A DNA stretch of 35,000 bases from Methanobacterium subterraneum (GCF_002813695.1 NZ_CP017768.1:1617501-1652500), one strand, 5' to 3'; shown: positions 1 to 10,210, counted from the stretch's first letter. Numbers and translations: made by a program. The notes: generated by a model not told the origin, from the letters alone.

Positions 1-260
1 GACTGTATGAGTGCATCTATACAGTAGATAACAATGATGATCAGGGGCAGTATCACCACCACCATGGCCACCATTATGGCCAGGGACTGGTAACGGAGGA
101 ATGGTTCCAGCCTCCGGGCTATGGGGCGTACTGCATAGGCGAAAACCCCAGCCAGTATTATCATACTCAGCATAGGGGTTAATACTAAAAGTGACAGGAC
201 CAGGAGAACCGCAACCACAAACAAGGCTGAAGTGAGGGTTCCCTTTATTTTATAAATCAT
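1..260 (-). CDS. AI-2E family transporter (PerM/UPF0118-like), N-terminal part only
   Basis: The reading frame starts with ATG at 260 and runs off the left edge, giving about 86 residues. A GAGG motif lies about 8 nt before the ATG. The N-terminus has a positively charged start (MIYKIKGT), then a long hydrophobic stretch from about residue 10 to 40. A short basic segment (AYAVRPIARRLEPF) follows, then a second hydrophobic stretch. This hydrophobic pair joined by a P-x-x-R-R-L type loop is characteristic of the AI-2E transporter/PerM family, eight-helix membrane proteins that export small molecules or ions. The substrate cannot be told from this fragment. The gene is separated from pyrK by about 190 bases and is probably its own unit. 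Family assignment is inference from the N-terminal pattern alone. Confidence 0.7.
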   Translation of the reverse strand, partial: MIYKIKGTLTSALFVVAVLLVLSLLVLTPMLSMIILAGVFAYAVRPIARRLEPFLRYQSLAIMVAMVVVILPLIIIVIYCIDALIQ

Positions 261-453
261 CGAAGTTCCTCATCCATAAAAAGTTTAACACGTATTCATA
301 TTGAAACATGACTAAATAACCCCTACAACCTTAATAAAAACTCCCTTAACCACCCCAAGGCTACTGCAAACTCCCTACCTCACCTAAGATTTTTTTTTAT
401 TTTAAAGGATTTCCCATGGATGGGCAATTATATTCTTATTTATTAATCCTTGG

Positions 454-1275
454 TTAATAATGATGTTTAACCCCAGATGCATCCCGGTGGTATTCTCCAA
501 ATTCGGATATGAGTTTTAGCTGGTCTCCCCAGAATACCGGTCCTTCTACACAGATCCTCCAGCCCACATCATCCACACAGCACTGTCCACAGATTCCCAG
601 GGCACATTTCATGTACCGTTCCAGGGAAAACTGGGATGGTATCTGGTGTTCTTCGGTGATTAGGGATAGTTTTTTCATCATTATCTCCGGGCCGCAGGCC
701 ACCACCATGTCATATTTATTTTCTTTTAGTAGTTTCTCCGCCAGTTCGGTGGCGAATCCGCAGAAACCATGGCTTCCATCATCAGTGGTTGGGAATACAT
801 TGGCACCTGCCTTTTCCAGGCGTTCTGGGAAGAGTATTTCCCTCTGGGTGGTGGCAGCGGTTATGACATCCACCGGTACCCCCCGGCGGGATGATTCTTC
901 AGTGAAGGCAGCTACTGGTGCCATCCCAATACCTCCACCCACTGCCAGGACCCGGGAGCCGGCAATCTCAAACCCACTACCATATGGCCCTCTTAAGCCA
1001 AGCTGATCATTTTCCTGGAGTTTGTGGAGTGACTGGGTGAAGGGGCCCACCATTTTCACTGAAATACCAATCTCTTCATTGACTGGGTCGATGCTGGAAA
1101 TGGACATTGGTTTTTCATCCTGGAAGTTCCAGACCATCATGAATTGCCCCGGGGATAAAAGATTACCCCTGGTGAATTCCCAGGGGAAGTAGAAAGTTTT
1201 CACTGTGGGTGTTTCCTCAACTATCCGCTTAATTGGGATTACCTGGGGGACATGAGGAGTATTCGTTTTTAACAT
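454..1275 (-). CDS. pyrK: Dihydroorotate dehydrogenase B, electron-transfer (FAD/2Fe-2S) subunit PyrK
   Basis: This is the 273-residue electron-transfer subunit of class 1B dihydroorotate dehydrogenase, which passes electrons from the PyrD flavin to NAD or another acceptor during pyrimidine synthesis. Visible features are a ferredoxin-reductase-type FAD domain with KPMSISS near residues 55-61, a nucleotide-binding glycine motif VGGGIGMAPV near 112-121, and a C-terminal cysteine cluster. The cysteines at 224, 229, 232 and 242 are spaced as expected for the PyrK 2Fe-2S ligands. It lies 18 bases after the pyrD stop on the same strand, so the two are almost certainly cotranscribed with pyrD first. 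Length is normal for the family. Confidence 0.95.
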   Translation of the reverse strand: MLKTNTPHVPQVIPIKRIVEETPTVKTFYFPWEFTRGNLLSPGQFMMVWNFQDEKPMSISSIDPVNEEIGISVKMVGPFTQSLHKLQENDQLGLRGPYGSGFEIAGSRVLAVGGGIGMAPVAAFTEESSRRGVPVDVITAATTQREILFPERLEKAGANVFPTTDDGSHGFCGFATELAEKLLKENKYDMVVACGPEIMMKKLSLITEEHQIPSQFSLERYMKCALGICGQCCVDDVGWRICVEGPVFWGDQLKLISEFGEYHRDASGVKHHY

Positions 1276-1293
1276 GTGTTTTACACCTTCCTA

Positions 1294-2196
1294 TTACTGG
1301 TGGGCCAGTCCCACCATCTCCTCCACAGTTTGGTAGTTCTTTTCATTCATGAATTTCTCCAGTCCTGTGGCTATCTCCTGGAAGACTTCAAGTCCATGGT
1401 ACATGACTGCGGTTCCGATCTGAACGCATCTGGCTCCAGAGTATAGGAATTCCACCAGGTCCTGATGGTTGGTTACACCACCCACACCTATTATGGGTAT
1501 TTTAACGTTCTGGTATGTCTGGTACACGCAGCGCAGGGCTATGGGCTTTATGGCTGGTCCGGACATTCCCCCGAAACGGTTGGAGAGTATGGGGTGGGCA
1601 GTTTCCAGGTCGATCCTCATTCCCGGACCCAGGGAGTTTATGAGGGTCAGTGCATCTGCACCGGCACTTTCAGCGGCCTGGGCAATCTCCACAATGTCCG
1701 TTACATTGGGGGTTAACTTGGCAATCACCGGGATATCAACTTTCTTTTTAACTGCCTTCACGAACTGGTGGGTTAACTCTGGATCCTGGCCTATTGATGC
1801 TCCGCATCCTTCCATGGCATGGGGGCAGGATACATTGAGTTCCAGGGCATCCACCAGGTTTTCCACCTGACTTGCTACAGAGGCAAATTCTTCTGGTGTG
1901 GAACCATAGACTGATGCTATCTGGGGAACATTGCCTTCCAGTTTTTTCAGTTCTGCTTGGATTGATTCCACTCCAGGGTTGGATAGGCCAATGGCATTGA
2001 TTATACCACCCTCCACCTCCACGGTGGTGGGGTTGGGATAACCTTTGTTAGGCTCTGTTCCAAAGGATTTGGTTACCACTGCCCCGGCTCCGCTTCTAGC
2101 TGCCCAGTTAAGGGATGCTGCCGTGCTTCCCAGAACCCCCGCTGCCAGTGCGGTGGGGTTTCTCATTTTCATCTGGCATATTTCAGTTTCCAGCAT
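1294..2196 (-). CDS. pyrD: Dihydroorotate dehydrogenase B catalytic subunit PyrD
   Basis: The 300-residue TIM-barrel FMN subunit oxidises dihydroorotate to orotate, the fourth step of de novo UMP synthesis. The segment NVSCPHAMEGCGAS near residues 121-134 carries the cysteine (C124) expected as active-site base in class 1 enzymes. GVGGVTNHQD and GARCVQIGTAVMY near the C-terminus are the phosphate-binding strands that hold FMN. Pairing with pyrK identifies the class 1B form. The ATG at 2196 is supported by GGTG about 6 nt upstream. The gene is divergent from nop5 across only 54 bases. Confidence 0.95.
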   Translation of the reverse strand: MLETEICQMKMRNPTALAAGVLGSTAASLNWAARSGAGAVVTKSFGTEPNKGYPNPTTVEVEGGIINAIGLSNPGVESIQAELKKLEGNVPQIASVYGSTPEEFASVASQVENLVDALELNVSCPHAMEGCGASIGQDPELTHQFVKAVKKKVDIPVIAKLTPNVTDIVEIAQAAESAGADALTLINSLGPGMRIDLETAHPILSNRFGGMSGPAIKPIALRCVYQTYQNVKIPIIGVGGVTNHQDLVEFLYSGARCVQIGTAVMYHGLEVFQEIATGLEKFMNEKNYQTVEEMVGLAHQ

Positions 2197-3459
<1,263 letters not shown>

Positions 3460-3828
3460 TGGAGGGTGGTTATCCTTATTATACAGAAAATGACAAAAAA
3501 TGTGAATCATTGGTAATACATCAAAACTATGGTGTGAATGAGTTGATCTGCTGATGTGTAAGTTGGTTTATTGGTGGTTCCATTTATTAAATCTTAAAAA
3601 GGTGTGATAAATAGTAGAGGTCGTGGTTATACTATCCATAATATCCAGTATCTTTTCAATTATACTGGCAGTTTACACCATCCAGTTTTCCCGGCGGGTG
3701 GGGATCCACTGAGAATTTAGCCCAATATCATAATAAAAATTTTTAGATAAAACACCTACTTTACATAAAACGCTACCGGAATAATCTAATCATATATATT
3801 TATATTACTTGATTGTAAATAGGGGAAC
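3460..3828. other. Intergenic region between nop5 and the CPBP protease gene
   Basis: No full gene is seen. At 3611-3712 there is a 33-codon plus-strand frame preceded by GGTGTGAT but beginning with ATA. Its hydrophobic product (VVILSIISSIFSIILAVY core, then QFSRR) ends at TGA and resembles the first membrane helix of a larger protein, so it may be a gene remnant. An AT-rich box (ATATATATTTATATTA) at about 3791-3806 is a likely promoter for the downstream protease gene. Confidence 0.4.
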
Positions 3829-4707
3829 ATGGTCAATGAATCCACCTTCCAGGGAGTGAAAATAAGATATCTGGTTTTATGGATCATTCTATTTTTTATA
3901 GTAATGACCGGACTCATACTGGCATCCCACAGCCTACTGAAAGGTGCTGAATGGTCAGTTGCCTACGGTTTGTTGTTCTATGCTCTCATATCCTACTGGA
4001 TGCTCAGAAACTTCCGGAAAATTAACCTGGACTACTCCAGATTCATTGGCCACATACCCATAAATTACAACTGGCTCTTCCTCCTGACCATTGTCTTTGC
4101 AGTGATCCTTTTCTCCCTGGGCATGAATGAACTAACCCACTTCATAATATCAACCATTGACCCGGGGATTTTAGGGGAAATACCACGCACCAGCCTGTTT
4201 TACACACCACAGGACACTCCACTAGCCCCATTCATGAACTTACTGGATTTTTTAACAGGAGTGATTGCCGCCCCCATTGTGGAGGAGTTACTCTTCAGAG
4301 GAGTGATGCTGCACCGGTTCACCTTCAAGTTGGGTTTGAAAAAGGCAATACTGACCTCTTCAATCATCTTTGGATTGCTGCACGCGGATTTCATCGGGGC
4401 CTTTGTCTTCGGCATGGTGATGTGCATCCTCTACATTAAAACCGGAACCCTCATCATCCCCATCATCGGCCACATGCTCAACAACCTGTTAGCATATGGT
4501 ATGCAGATGCTGAGCAATATAAATCAGCAGAACAGTGCCCTGGTCTCATCAACACCCCACCCCAACATTGGTGTGGCAGCCTTCCTCCTGATTGTGGCCG
4601 GGATGATTATTTTATATTTCCTCTACCGGAACTGGCCCAGGGCTTACTGGAACCCACCCTACTTCCAGCAGGATTATCAGGGAGTTCAGGAGAATTATTA
4701 CTACTAA
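3829..4707 (+). CDS. CPBP family intramembrane glutamic endopeptidase (Abi/Rce1-like)
   Basis: This 292-residue polytopic membrane protein belongs to the CPBP (CAAX protease and bacteriocin-processing, Abi) family. The conserved motifs are EELLFR (EE at 152-153, R157), FGLLH at 181-185 and GHMLNN at 214-219, giving the Glu-Glu and His residues of the active site. Hydrophobic helices lie at about 12-33, 43-58, 82-98, 140-150, 172-188, 190-212 and 238-260, with a short polar, tyrosine-rich tail. A GGGG motif precedes the ATG. The substrate is unknown; in bacteria the family includes bacteriocin self-immunity proteins. It sits between nop5 and flpA, which are normally neighbours, and has its own promoter-like AT box, so it may be a lineage-specific insertion. 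Confidence 0.9.
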   Translation: MVNESTFQGVKIRYLVLWIILFFIVMTGLILASHSLLKGAEWSVAYGLLFYALISYWMLRNFRKINLDYSRFIGHIPINYNWLFLLTIVFAVILFSLGMNELTHFIISTIDPGILGEIPRTSLFYTPQDTPLAPFMNLLDFLTGVIAAPIVEELLFRGVMLHRFTFKLGLKKAILTSSIIFGLLHADFIGAFVFGMVMCILYIKTGTLIIPIIGHMLNNLLAYGMQMLSNINQQNSALVSSTPHPNIGVAAFLLIVAGMIILYFLYRNWPRAYWNPPYFQQDYQGVQENYYY

Positions 4708-4727
4708 AATATGGGTATTGCTAAAAT

Positions 4728-4743
4728 AGTGGAATTATCCACT
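4728..4743. terminator. Short perfect hairpin after the CPBP gene
   Basis: AGTGGA and TCCACT form a 6-bp stem around an ATTA loop, 20 bases after the stop codon. No T-run follows, so this may be a processing or weak termination signal rather than an intrinsic terminator. Confidence 0.35.
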
Positions 4744-4833
4744 GGAGTACTGGAAAATTTAATATGTTGTCAACTCACAAGGTAAACCTAAGAGCAGACT
4801 TATTTTTATAAACTAATTATAGGAACATGTAAA

Positions 4834-5511
4834 ATGGAGTTTAAACTGGAATCTGGAGATGAAATCCGTGGCGTGTATAAACTGGACGGTCACCTGGCCA
4901 CCTGCAACCTCAACCCTGGAGTGAAGGTTTACGGGGAGAAACTGGTGGATTATGAAGATGTTGAGTTTCGCCTGTGGGATCCTCGTCGTTCAAAACTGGG
5001 AGCTGCCCTCTTGAAGGGATTGGAAACTTTCCCAGTTAAAGAAGATTCCCATGTTTTGTATTTAGGTGCTTCTGCCGGTACCACCCCATCCCATATCTCA
5101 GATATCCTCACCGATGGTGTGATCTACTGTGTGGAGTTCGCCCCACGTATGATGAGAGAGTTATTAACGGTTTGCAGGGGACGAAAAAACATGACCCCCC
5201 TGTTGGATGATGCCAGTAAACCTGCCAATTACCGGGGATTGCTGGAGAAGGTGGACCTGGTTTATTCTGATGTGGCTCAGCCCAACCAGACTGATATATT
5301 CATGGATAACATGCGGATGTTCATGGATGATGAGGGTCAGGGTATGATCATGATCAAGGCCCGGAGCATTGATGTAACCCGTAAACCAAGGAAAATATTC
5401 CGTGAGGAAGCATCCCGGTTAAAAGAACATGGATTCAGGGTGATGGATAAAGTGGACCTGGACCCATACGAAAAGGACCACCGCTGCCTGGTTTGTGAGT
5501 TCGCTTTTTAG
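4834..5511 (+). CDS. flpA: Fibrillarin-like rRNA/tRNA 2'-O-methyltransferase FlpA
   Basis: The 225-residue archaeal fibrillarin is the catalytic subunit of the box C/D RNP and transfers methyl groups from SAM to the ribose 2'-OH of target RNA. The N-terminal part has the family signature of short beta strands ([18 protein letters not shown]) followed by [18 protein letters not shown] near 45-62. The SAM-binding loop is [17 protein letters not shown] near 74-90, and [13 protein letters not shown] carries the catalytic aspartate region. A TTTTTATAAA box centred about 26 bases before the ATG suggests a leaderless mRNA. Its partner Nop5 is encoded upstream on the same strand with a protease gene between them. 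Length is typical. Confidence 0.96.
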   Translation: MEFKLESGDEIRGVYKLDGHLATCNLNPGVKVYGEKLVDYEDVEFRLWDPRRSKLGAALLKGLETFPVKEDSHVLYLGASAGTTPSHISDILTDGVIYCVEFAPRMMRELLTVCRGRKNMTPLLDDASKPANYRGLLEKVDLVYSDVAQPNQTDIFMDNMRMFMDDEGQGMIMIKARSIDVTRKPRKIFREEASRLKEHGFRVMDKVDLDPYEKDHRCLVCEFAF

Positions 5512-6153
5512 AGGTTTTCTATCAATATACTCTATTAGCATCAGCACCCCCAACAACTCCTGCCAAAAAAACCGGGTGAATGATTTGAAATCTTCCAGTT
5601 TATGATGTAGGAGAATCACAAAAGACAGGTTGTGAGTTCCGGTTACCGGATGTTAAGATTAAAAGCCCTATGCCCAGTATATGAGGATTATTTCCAGTTT
5701 AGATCTACCAAGAAATATAGAAATTCAAACAGAACGAACCACTCAACATGAGTTTAATCACTTCACATACAATATTATGATATAATATAAATAGGAGAAT
5801 AGATCATAATATGTTTAGGGAGAGAAATTTTAGGAGTTAGCGGATAAGTTGTGGGATACTTACCAAAAAATATTAACCCCCTAAATTTTCCCCTCCTTTG
5901 CCAATCCTACCATAGTCTATTTTTATTGAAATGGCTTTTACCTTAATAAAAAATGGTTGATATGTATCCATTTTTTGATTAGATAGGGAAATATTAGTTT
6001 TCACAGAAGGTTACTGTGTCAATGCCATAGAATCTCAACCAAAATATTTAAATACCTTGAAATACTAGCTTAACAAATCCATTACTTCCCTGTTGGAATG
6101 TGGGATTTGGAAACCCATAATTATGATTTAATTCCAGGGTAAATTGTTCTAAA
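5512..6153. other. Long intergenic region between flpA and tRNA-Lys
   Basis: No credible ORF is seen. AT-rich boxes occur at about 5775-5792 (GATATAATATAAAT) and 6043-6056 (AATATTTAAATACC); the second could be box A for tRNA-Lys. An inverted repeat AAAAAATGG (5948-5956) and CCATTTTTT (5968-5976) forms a 9-bp stem with an 11-base loop ending in T6 on the plus strand, which looks like a terminator. CCGG-TTA-CCGG at about 5640-5651 is a small inverted repeat of unknown meaning. Confidence 0.4.
5948..5976 (+). terminator. Candidate hairpin terminator with T-run
   Basis: A 9-bp perfect stem (AAAAAATGG/CCATTTTTT) with an 11-base loop ends in six T residues. It lies between flpA and the tRNA genes and could end readthrough from either an upstream unannotated transcript or flpA. 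Confidence 0.4.
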
Positions 6154-6227
6154 GGGCCCGTAGCTCAGTCTGGGAGAGCGCCTGGCTTTTAACCAGGTGG
6201 CCGCGGGTTCAACTCCCGTCGGGCCCG
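6154..6227 (+). tRNA. tRNA-Lys (anticodon UUU)
   Basis: The 74-base cloverleaf has acceptor stem GGGCCCG (6154-6160) pairing with CGGGCCC (6220-6226) and discriminator G. The anticodon stem CCTGG/CCAGG holds loop CTTTTAA, giving anticodon TTT. The T arm GCGGGTTCAACTCCCGT contains the conserved GGTTC. No CCA is encoded and no intron is seen. A box A-like AT element lies about 100 bases upstream. Confidence 0.95.
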
Positions 6228-6307
6228 TTTAGATTTTCTATTATTTTAAAATCATTTGAATCTTTAAGATTCATACTAAATCCAGTTTTCATCATTCACC
6301 CTTAAAA

Positions 6308-6320
6308 GTTAAATTAATAT
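6308..6320 (+). promoter_or_regulatory. Box A-type promoter of tRNA-Leu(CAA)
   Basis: GTTAAATTAATAT lies about 26 bases before the tRNA 5' end counted from its last base. The same element, GTTAAATTGATAT, occurs at the same distance before the other Leu tRNA. Confidence 0.5.
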
Positions 6321-6345
6321 GCAATCTTCAACCTATTAAGATCAG

Positions 6346-6430
<85 letters not shown>

Positions 6431-6606
6431 CATTTTAGGATTATTTTGAATCTTTAATATGCATTAAATCTATGTTAATAAATGCATTAAATCTATGCCC
6501 CCCATTTTTAGTAAAAAAGCTTTTAAAAATCGGAATAATGAACTTATCACATTTAAGGAGTTTCCCTTTAAAACTAAGTGTGTGAAGATCATCTACCCCA
6601 AAAAGG

Positions 6607-6619
6607 GTTAAATTGATAT
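6607..6619 (+). promoter_or_regulatory. Box A-type promoter of tRNA-Leu(CAG)
   Basis: GTTAAATTGATAT mirrors the element before tRNA-Leu(CAA) in sequence and distance, which supports a functional promoter for each tRNA separately. Confidence 0.5.
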
Positions 6620-6645
6620 AACATGACCAACCATCTGGTTATATT

Positions 6646-6730
<85 letters not shown>

Positions 6731-6825
6731 CATATCTTATTTTAATAACCCCATGTTATCTGGATTTATATCGTAGATTATCCTGATATTTTGATCTTAT
6801 TGATTATGGATCTTCTTAATCCTCT

Positions 6826-6855
6826 AAAAAGGAGGATGATGGGAAAAAAAGAAGG
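6826..6855 (-). terminator. T-rich termination tract for the ABC exporter operon
   Basis: Read on the minus strand, the DNA after the permease gene contains CTTCTTTTTTTCCC and then CCTCCTTTTTAG, about 70-100 bases past the stop. Oligo-T runs of this kind act as archaeal terminators. No strong hairpin is seen. Confidence 0.35.
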
Positions 6856-6883
6856 ATGATGGGATATATTACCCCCTCAACTC

Positions 6884-6939
6884 TATATCCACTTACTTAT
6901 GATATATCCTCTTACTTCTGACCCTTATATCCTCTTACT
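6884..6939. repeat. Three direct copies of a 14-bp repeat at the 3' end of the permease gene
   Basis: TATATCCACTTACT at 6884-6897 and TATATCCTCTTACT at 6903-6916 and 6926-6939 are near-identical direct repeats. The last copy includes the final codons and stop of the permease gene (SKRI-stop), so the other two look like duplications of that gene end. Confidence 0.7.
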
Positions 6940-7671
6940 CATGGTTCTTTTATGTAACCCCACAGCCAGGGCAAAGAAGAGGACTGTGAACACCAGGAGG
7001 ATTATAAAATCCCATAAAACCGGGAAATAACTGGTTCCCTGAAGGGTGTAACGAACCAGATCCGTGAAGTAAGTCAGGGGCGAGAACAGGGCGATGATCT
7101 GTCCCCAGGGAGGCATGGTCTCCAGGGGTATGAATATTCCACTGATGAACACCAGTGGAAATCTCACCAGGGATGAGATCATCATAATGTTAGAGGGGAT
7201 GTTGGATGGTGGGGCAGAGAGTATCAGACCGAATGAGGAGAAACACGCTGCTGCCAGTACCAGGCCCAGTATGAGGGTTAAGGGATGGATTATACCAACA
7301 CCCATGAGTAATCCCAACCCAATGGGTAGCAGGGGTATTATGATTCCGAATATGAAGGATGCCATCATATCCCCCAAAATGATGGTGGTTATGGATATGG
7401 GAGTGGATATCAGCCTTTCCAGAGTCTGCACCTGGGCTTCCCATGGTGCAATTATAGGGGAAACTGCAGTGGCTGTGAAAAACACGGTCATCCCGATTAA
7501 ACCAGATATCAGGAATTCTGGTGACAGATTTCGGCTGCCAATAAAAAATGCCAGGAAGAGGAATAACGGCATCATGAAGCCGAATATAATTACCGGTCCC
7601 TTTAGGTAATAGATACGTATGTCCTTTTTCATAATCCCCAGGGATCGTTTGAACTGGTCCAGGTTGAACAT
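6925..7671 (-). CDS. ABC-2 type transporter permease
   Basis: This 248-residue membrane protein is the channel subunit of an ABC-2 exporter of the NatB/DrrB type. After a short cytoplasmic N-terminus (MFNLDQFKRSLGIMKKDI) six hydrophobic segments can be seen at about 24-45, 54-75, 98-122, 130-152, 165-184 and 218-238. The conserved ABC-2 loop FISGIFIPLETMPPWGQ precedes the fifth/sixth helix pair. It begins 2 bases after the stop of the ATPase gene with GAGGAT as ribosome-binding site, so the two are translationally linked. The exported substrate (drug, lipid or ion) is not identifiable. Confidence 0.9.
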   Translation of the reverse strand: MFNLDQFKRSLGIMKKDIRIYYLKGPVIIFGFMMPLFLFLAFFIGSRNLSPEFLISGLIGMTVFFTATAVSPIIAPWEAQVQTLERLISTPISITTIILGDMMASFIFGIIIPLLPIGLGLLMGVGIIHPLTLILGLVLAAACFSSFGLILSAPPSNIPSNIMMISSLVRFPLVFISGIFIPLETMPPWGQIIALFSPLTYFTDLVRYTLQGTSYFPVLWDFIILLVFTVLFFALAVGLHKRTMSKRI

Positions 7672-7673
7672 GT

Positions 7674-8600
7674 TTATTCATCCTCCCCGGTGAGCTGGAT
7701 GAAAACCTCTTCCAAAGAGGGGGCCATGGTGTTCAAACTCATTATCTTAATGTTTCTGGATTCAGTAAAGCTGGTTAAGGAGGTAATGAGGTCACTGACG
7801 TTATCGGTGGATATTATGAGATTATCCCCCTCCTTTCTCAGGTCATTGATGTGGGGGATTCCGGTGAGGTTTTCCAGGTTCACGGTATCGTCAAAGCTTA
7901 TCTTCACTGAGTGGAGATTTTTAATCTGATTTTTAAGTTTTTCAGGACGATCTATAGCTGCGATTTTACCATGGTTGATGATGGCCACCCGGTCTGAGAG
8001 TTGGCTGGCCTCGTCCATGTTATGAGTGGTTAGGAAGATGGTTTTCCCGTTCTGAGGGAATTCCTGGAGTATTTTCCGGATGAGTCTGGTGCTCTGCACA
8101 TCCAGACCAGAGGTGGGTTCATCCAGAAAGAGGAGTTCGGGGTCGTTAACCAGGGCCATGGCCAGGATCAGTCTCTGTTTCATTCCCTTGGAGAATCCCT
8201 TCACCGGGTCATCCTTCCGCTGGTAGAGTCCCATTTTCTCCAGGAGGTTTTTGGATCTTTCCTCGGCAATTTTGCGGGGGATTCCGTAGAGTTCGGACAT
8301 GAGGATCATGTTCTGCCAGGCTGATAGGTCCACGTAGGCATTGGAAGTTTCTGGGACCACACCAATGTTCTGTTTGGCCTTTAAGGATTCCTTCTGGATG
8401 TCATAGCCCATGATCACAGATTTACCCTGGTCTGGTTTGATTATCCCGGTGAGCATCCGGACGGTGGTGGTTTTACCCGCACCATTAGGGCCCAGGAATC
8501 CGAATATCTCACCCTTTTTCACTTCAAAACTCACACCATCCACTGCAGTGAGGTCATCGTAGATTTTGGTGAGGTTTTGAGCTTTGATTACACTGTCCAT
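7674..8600 (-). CDS. ABC transporter ATP-binding protein (ABC-2/DrrA-NatA type)
   Basis: This 308-residue ATPase drives the permease encoded next to it. Motifs in order are Walker A GPNGAGKT at 37-44, Q-loop region NIGVVPETSN near 78-87, signature FSKGMKQ at 136-142, Walker B LLFLDEP at 156-162 and the switch histidine in FLTTHNMDEA. The extra C-terminal domain of about 90 residues (from about 220) is typical of the DrrA/NatA/CcmA-like subclass linked to ABC-2 permeases. GGTGAT about 5 nt before the ATG supports the start. First gene of a two-gene operon. Confidence 0.95.
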   Translation of the reverse strand: MDSVIKAQNLTKIYDDLTAVDGVSFEVKKGEIFGFLGPNGAGKTTTVRMLTGIIKPDQGKSVIMGYDIQKESLKAKQNIGVVPETSNAYVDLSAWQNMILMSELYGIPRKIAEERSKNLLEKMGLYQRKDDPVKGFSKGMKQRLILAMALVNDPELLFLDEPTSGLDVQSTRLIRKILQEFPQNGKTIFLTTHNMDEASQLSDRVAIINHGKIAAIDRPEKLKNQIKNLHSVKISFDDTVNLENLTGIPHINDLRKEGDNLIISTDNVSDLITSLTSFTESRNIKIMSLNTMAPSLEEVFIQLTGEDE

Positions 8601-8635
8601 TCATTATCACCTATGTACTAATTCTGATAAATTGA

Positions 8636-9271
8636 TTATACTAATTTTACTCCTTTAACCACTATAAATGAACCTTCACCGTGCCCTTCCTTCACTGGCT
8701 CCCTATCCTTTACCTCCCCCATTGGTTTTGATATGGTCTGCCTAAACTGGAAATCATTGAAATGTGCCTTTTTCAGGTGAAGTATGACTTCTTTTACCGT
8801 GTAGAATCTGGCTTCCCGGTAAAATGTGCTTTCCCCTTTATGTTCCTGGTAGAAATGACCTAATGGACTTTCAGCATCTATGAATCCTATTATAATGGAA
8901 CCATCTAGTTTTAAAACACGGTTTGCTTCCAGGAGTGCTTTTTCAAGGTCGTCCAGGAAGCAGATGGTAGTGACCATTAAAATAAAATCGAATTCCCGGT
9001 CCGGAAATGGTAAAGATTCCGCCACTCCCTGAATGAATTTAATACCCCTTTTCCGGGCTAATTTCCCCATTGCAGAGGAGGGGTCAAGGCCCAATTTGAT
9101 TTTAAGTGTACCTGCAAAACGTCCACTGCCCACACCAACCTCCAATCCATTCCCCCCCTTAGGTAGTAGTTCTTTAACTGCTTCCAGTTCTGACTGGTAA
9201 ATTAGAGGGTTCTTATCATACCATTCATCGTATTTCCCGGCATGAGTCTGGAAGGGTTTAATCTTAGGCAT
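8636..9271 (-). CDS. Class I SAM-dependent methyltransferase (Methyltransf_11 type)
   Basis: The 211-residue protein has a Rossmann-fold SAM site: motif I GLEVGVGSGRFA at 42-53, the acidic end of strand 2 in LGLDPSS near 60-66, and motif II/III in FDFILMVTTICFLDD and ANRVLKLDGSIIIGFID. This layout fits small-molecule methyltransferases of the UbiE/Methyltransf_11 group. The acceptor is unknown. It is 35 bases upstream of the ABC operon start on the same strand, so it may be cotranscribed with it; whether they share a function is open. GTGA precedes the ATG. Confidence 0.88.
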   Translation of the reverse strand: MPKIKPFQTHAGKYDEWYDKNPLIYQSELEAVKELLPKGGNGLEVGVGSGRFAGTLKIKLGLDPSSAMGKLARKRGIKFIQGVAESLPFPDREFDFILMVTTICFLDDLEKALLEANRVLKLDGSIIIGFIDAESPLGHFYQEHKGESTFYREARFYTVKEVILHLKKAHFNDFQFRQTISKPMGEVKDREPVKEGHGEGSFIVVKGVKLV

Positions 9272-9437
9272 GATCTTTCACTCAACTAAATTTTAATATG
9301 TTGGTTATGGTTCATAATGATTCATAAAAAAAGGGCCATTATCAGGTTTTATAGTTTCCGAGGTAATTGAATCCCATTGAACATTGGGGATGCAGATAAA
9401 TGTCCAACCAGGGTACTAAAAATGCTAGATATTTCAT

Positions 9438-10082
9438 CTATTTGCTGGTAAATCTAACCCCCATCTGGAAGGCCTTTTCACAGTCCTGGGGGAAGACTTC
9501 CCTGCGCTTTTTTAGTTTTTCTTCTGGGTTGAAGCGTGATGAAACATATTTAGTGTAATCATCAAACTGGTAGGTGTCGGTGACATAGAGTGATTCTGAT
9601 TCACCGATTATGCGTTCTGTGAGTTTTTTTATGGTGTTAAAATACTGATGATAGCCTATTTCTTCCATGAGTTCCTCAACCACACCCATGGTGTAAATAA
9701 AACCTACTGGTATTCTCCGGGGAAATAAAGTTGATCCTTCAGGGTCATAGACCAGGTAGGGGAAGATAAGTCGTTCTAGGAAGGATCTCATCTCTCCGGT
9801 GGCAGTTCCCAGATAAATGGGAGATCCGAGGATGATGGCATCGGTTTCTTCGATCTTTTTCAAAACTGGGGTTAAATCGTCTCTGGCAGCACAGGTACCA
9901 TAGCTTTTCCCATCTTTTAGTTTACAGGCAAAACAGCTTTTACAACCCTTATAGTTCAGGTCGTAGAGGTGTATGAGTTCGGTTTCTACCCCTCTTGATT
10001 GGGCTCCCTCCAGGGCTTTTCCAATCAGGGCTGCGGTGTTACAATTCTTCCGGGGACTTCCATTAATTCCAATGATTTTCAT
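9438..10082 (-). CDS. NADPH-dependent FMN reductase / iron-sulfur flavoprotein-like protein
   Basis: The flavodoxin-fold protein starts with the FMN phosphate loop GINGSPRKNCNTAAL, followed by a cysteine-containing segment GCKSCFACKLKDGKSYGTC and then AIILGSPIYLGTATGEMRSFLERL, typical of NADPH-dependent FMN reductases and archaeal iron-sulfur flavoproteins. It likely transfers electrons via FMN; the cysteines (C-x2-C-x2-C and a later C) could hold a cluster as in Isf proteins, but the spacing differs from the compact Isf motif. I prefer the ATG at 10082 (214 residues): GGAG lies about 8 nt before it. An in-frame ATG at 10097 has no ribosome-binding site. Confidence 0.85.
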   Translation of the reverse strand: MKIIGINGSPRKNCNTAALIGKALEGAQSRGVETELIHLYDLNYKGCKSCFACKLKDGKSYGTCAARDDLTPVLKKIEETDAIILGSPIYLGTATGEMRSFLERLIFPYLVYDPEGSTLFPRRIPVGFIYTMGVVEELMEEIGYHQYFNTIKKLTERIIGESESLYVTDTYQFDDYTKYVSSRFNPEEKLKKRREVFPQDCEKAFQMGVRFTSK

Positions 10083-10210
10083 ATTTTTACTCTCCATTTT
10101 TTTAAAAAGTTGAAAATCTTAGTGAATGCTATTAGTATAGTTCTATGGAAAAAGAAGCCGAATAAATTTTCTATTTAAGTCTTCATCGAATGATCCAAGG
10201 TAGGCAATTT

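Noticed and set aside
7190..7681. A 163-codon frame overlapping the ABC permease on the same strand
   Set aside because: It is a shifted frame of the permease; the permease frame has six helices, a ribosome site and a 2-base link to the ATPase gene.
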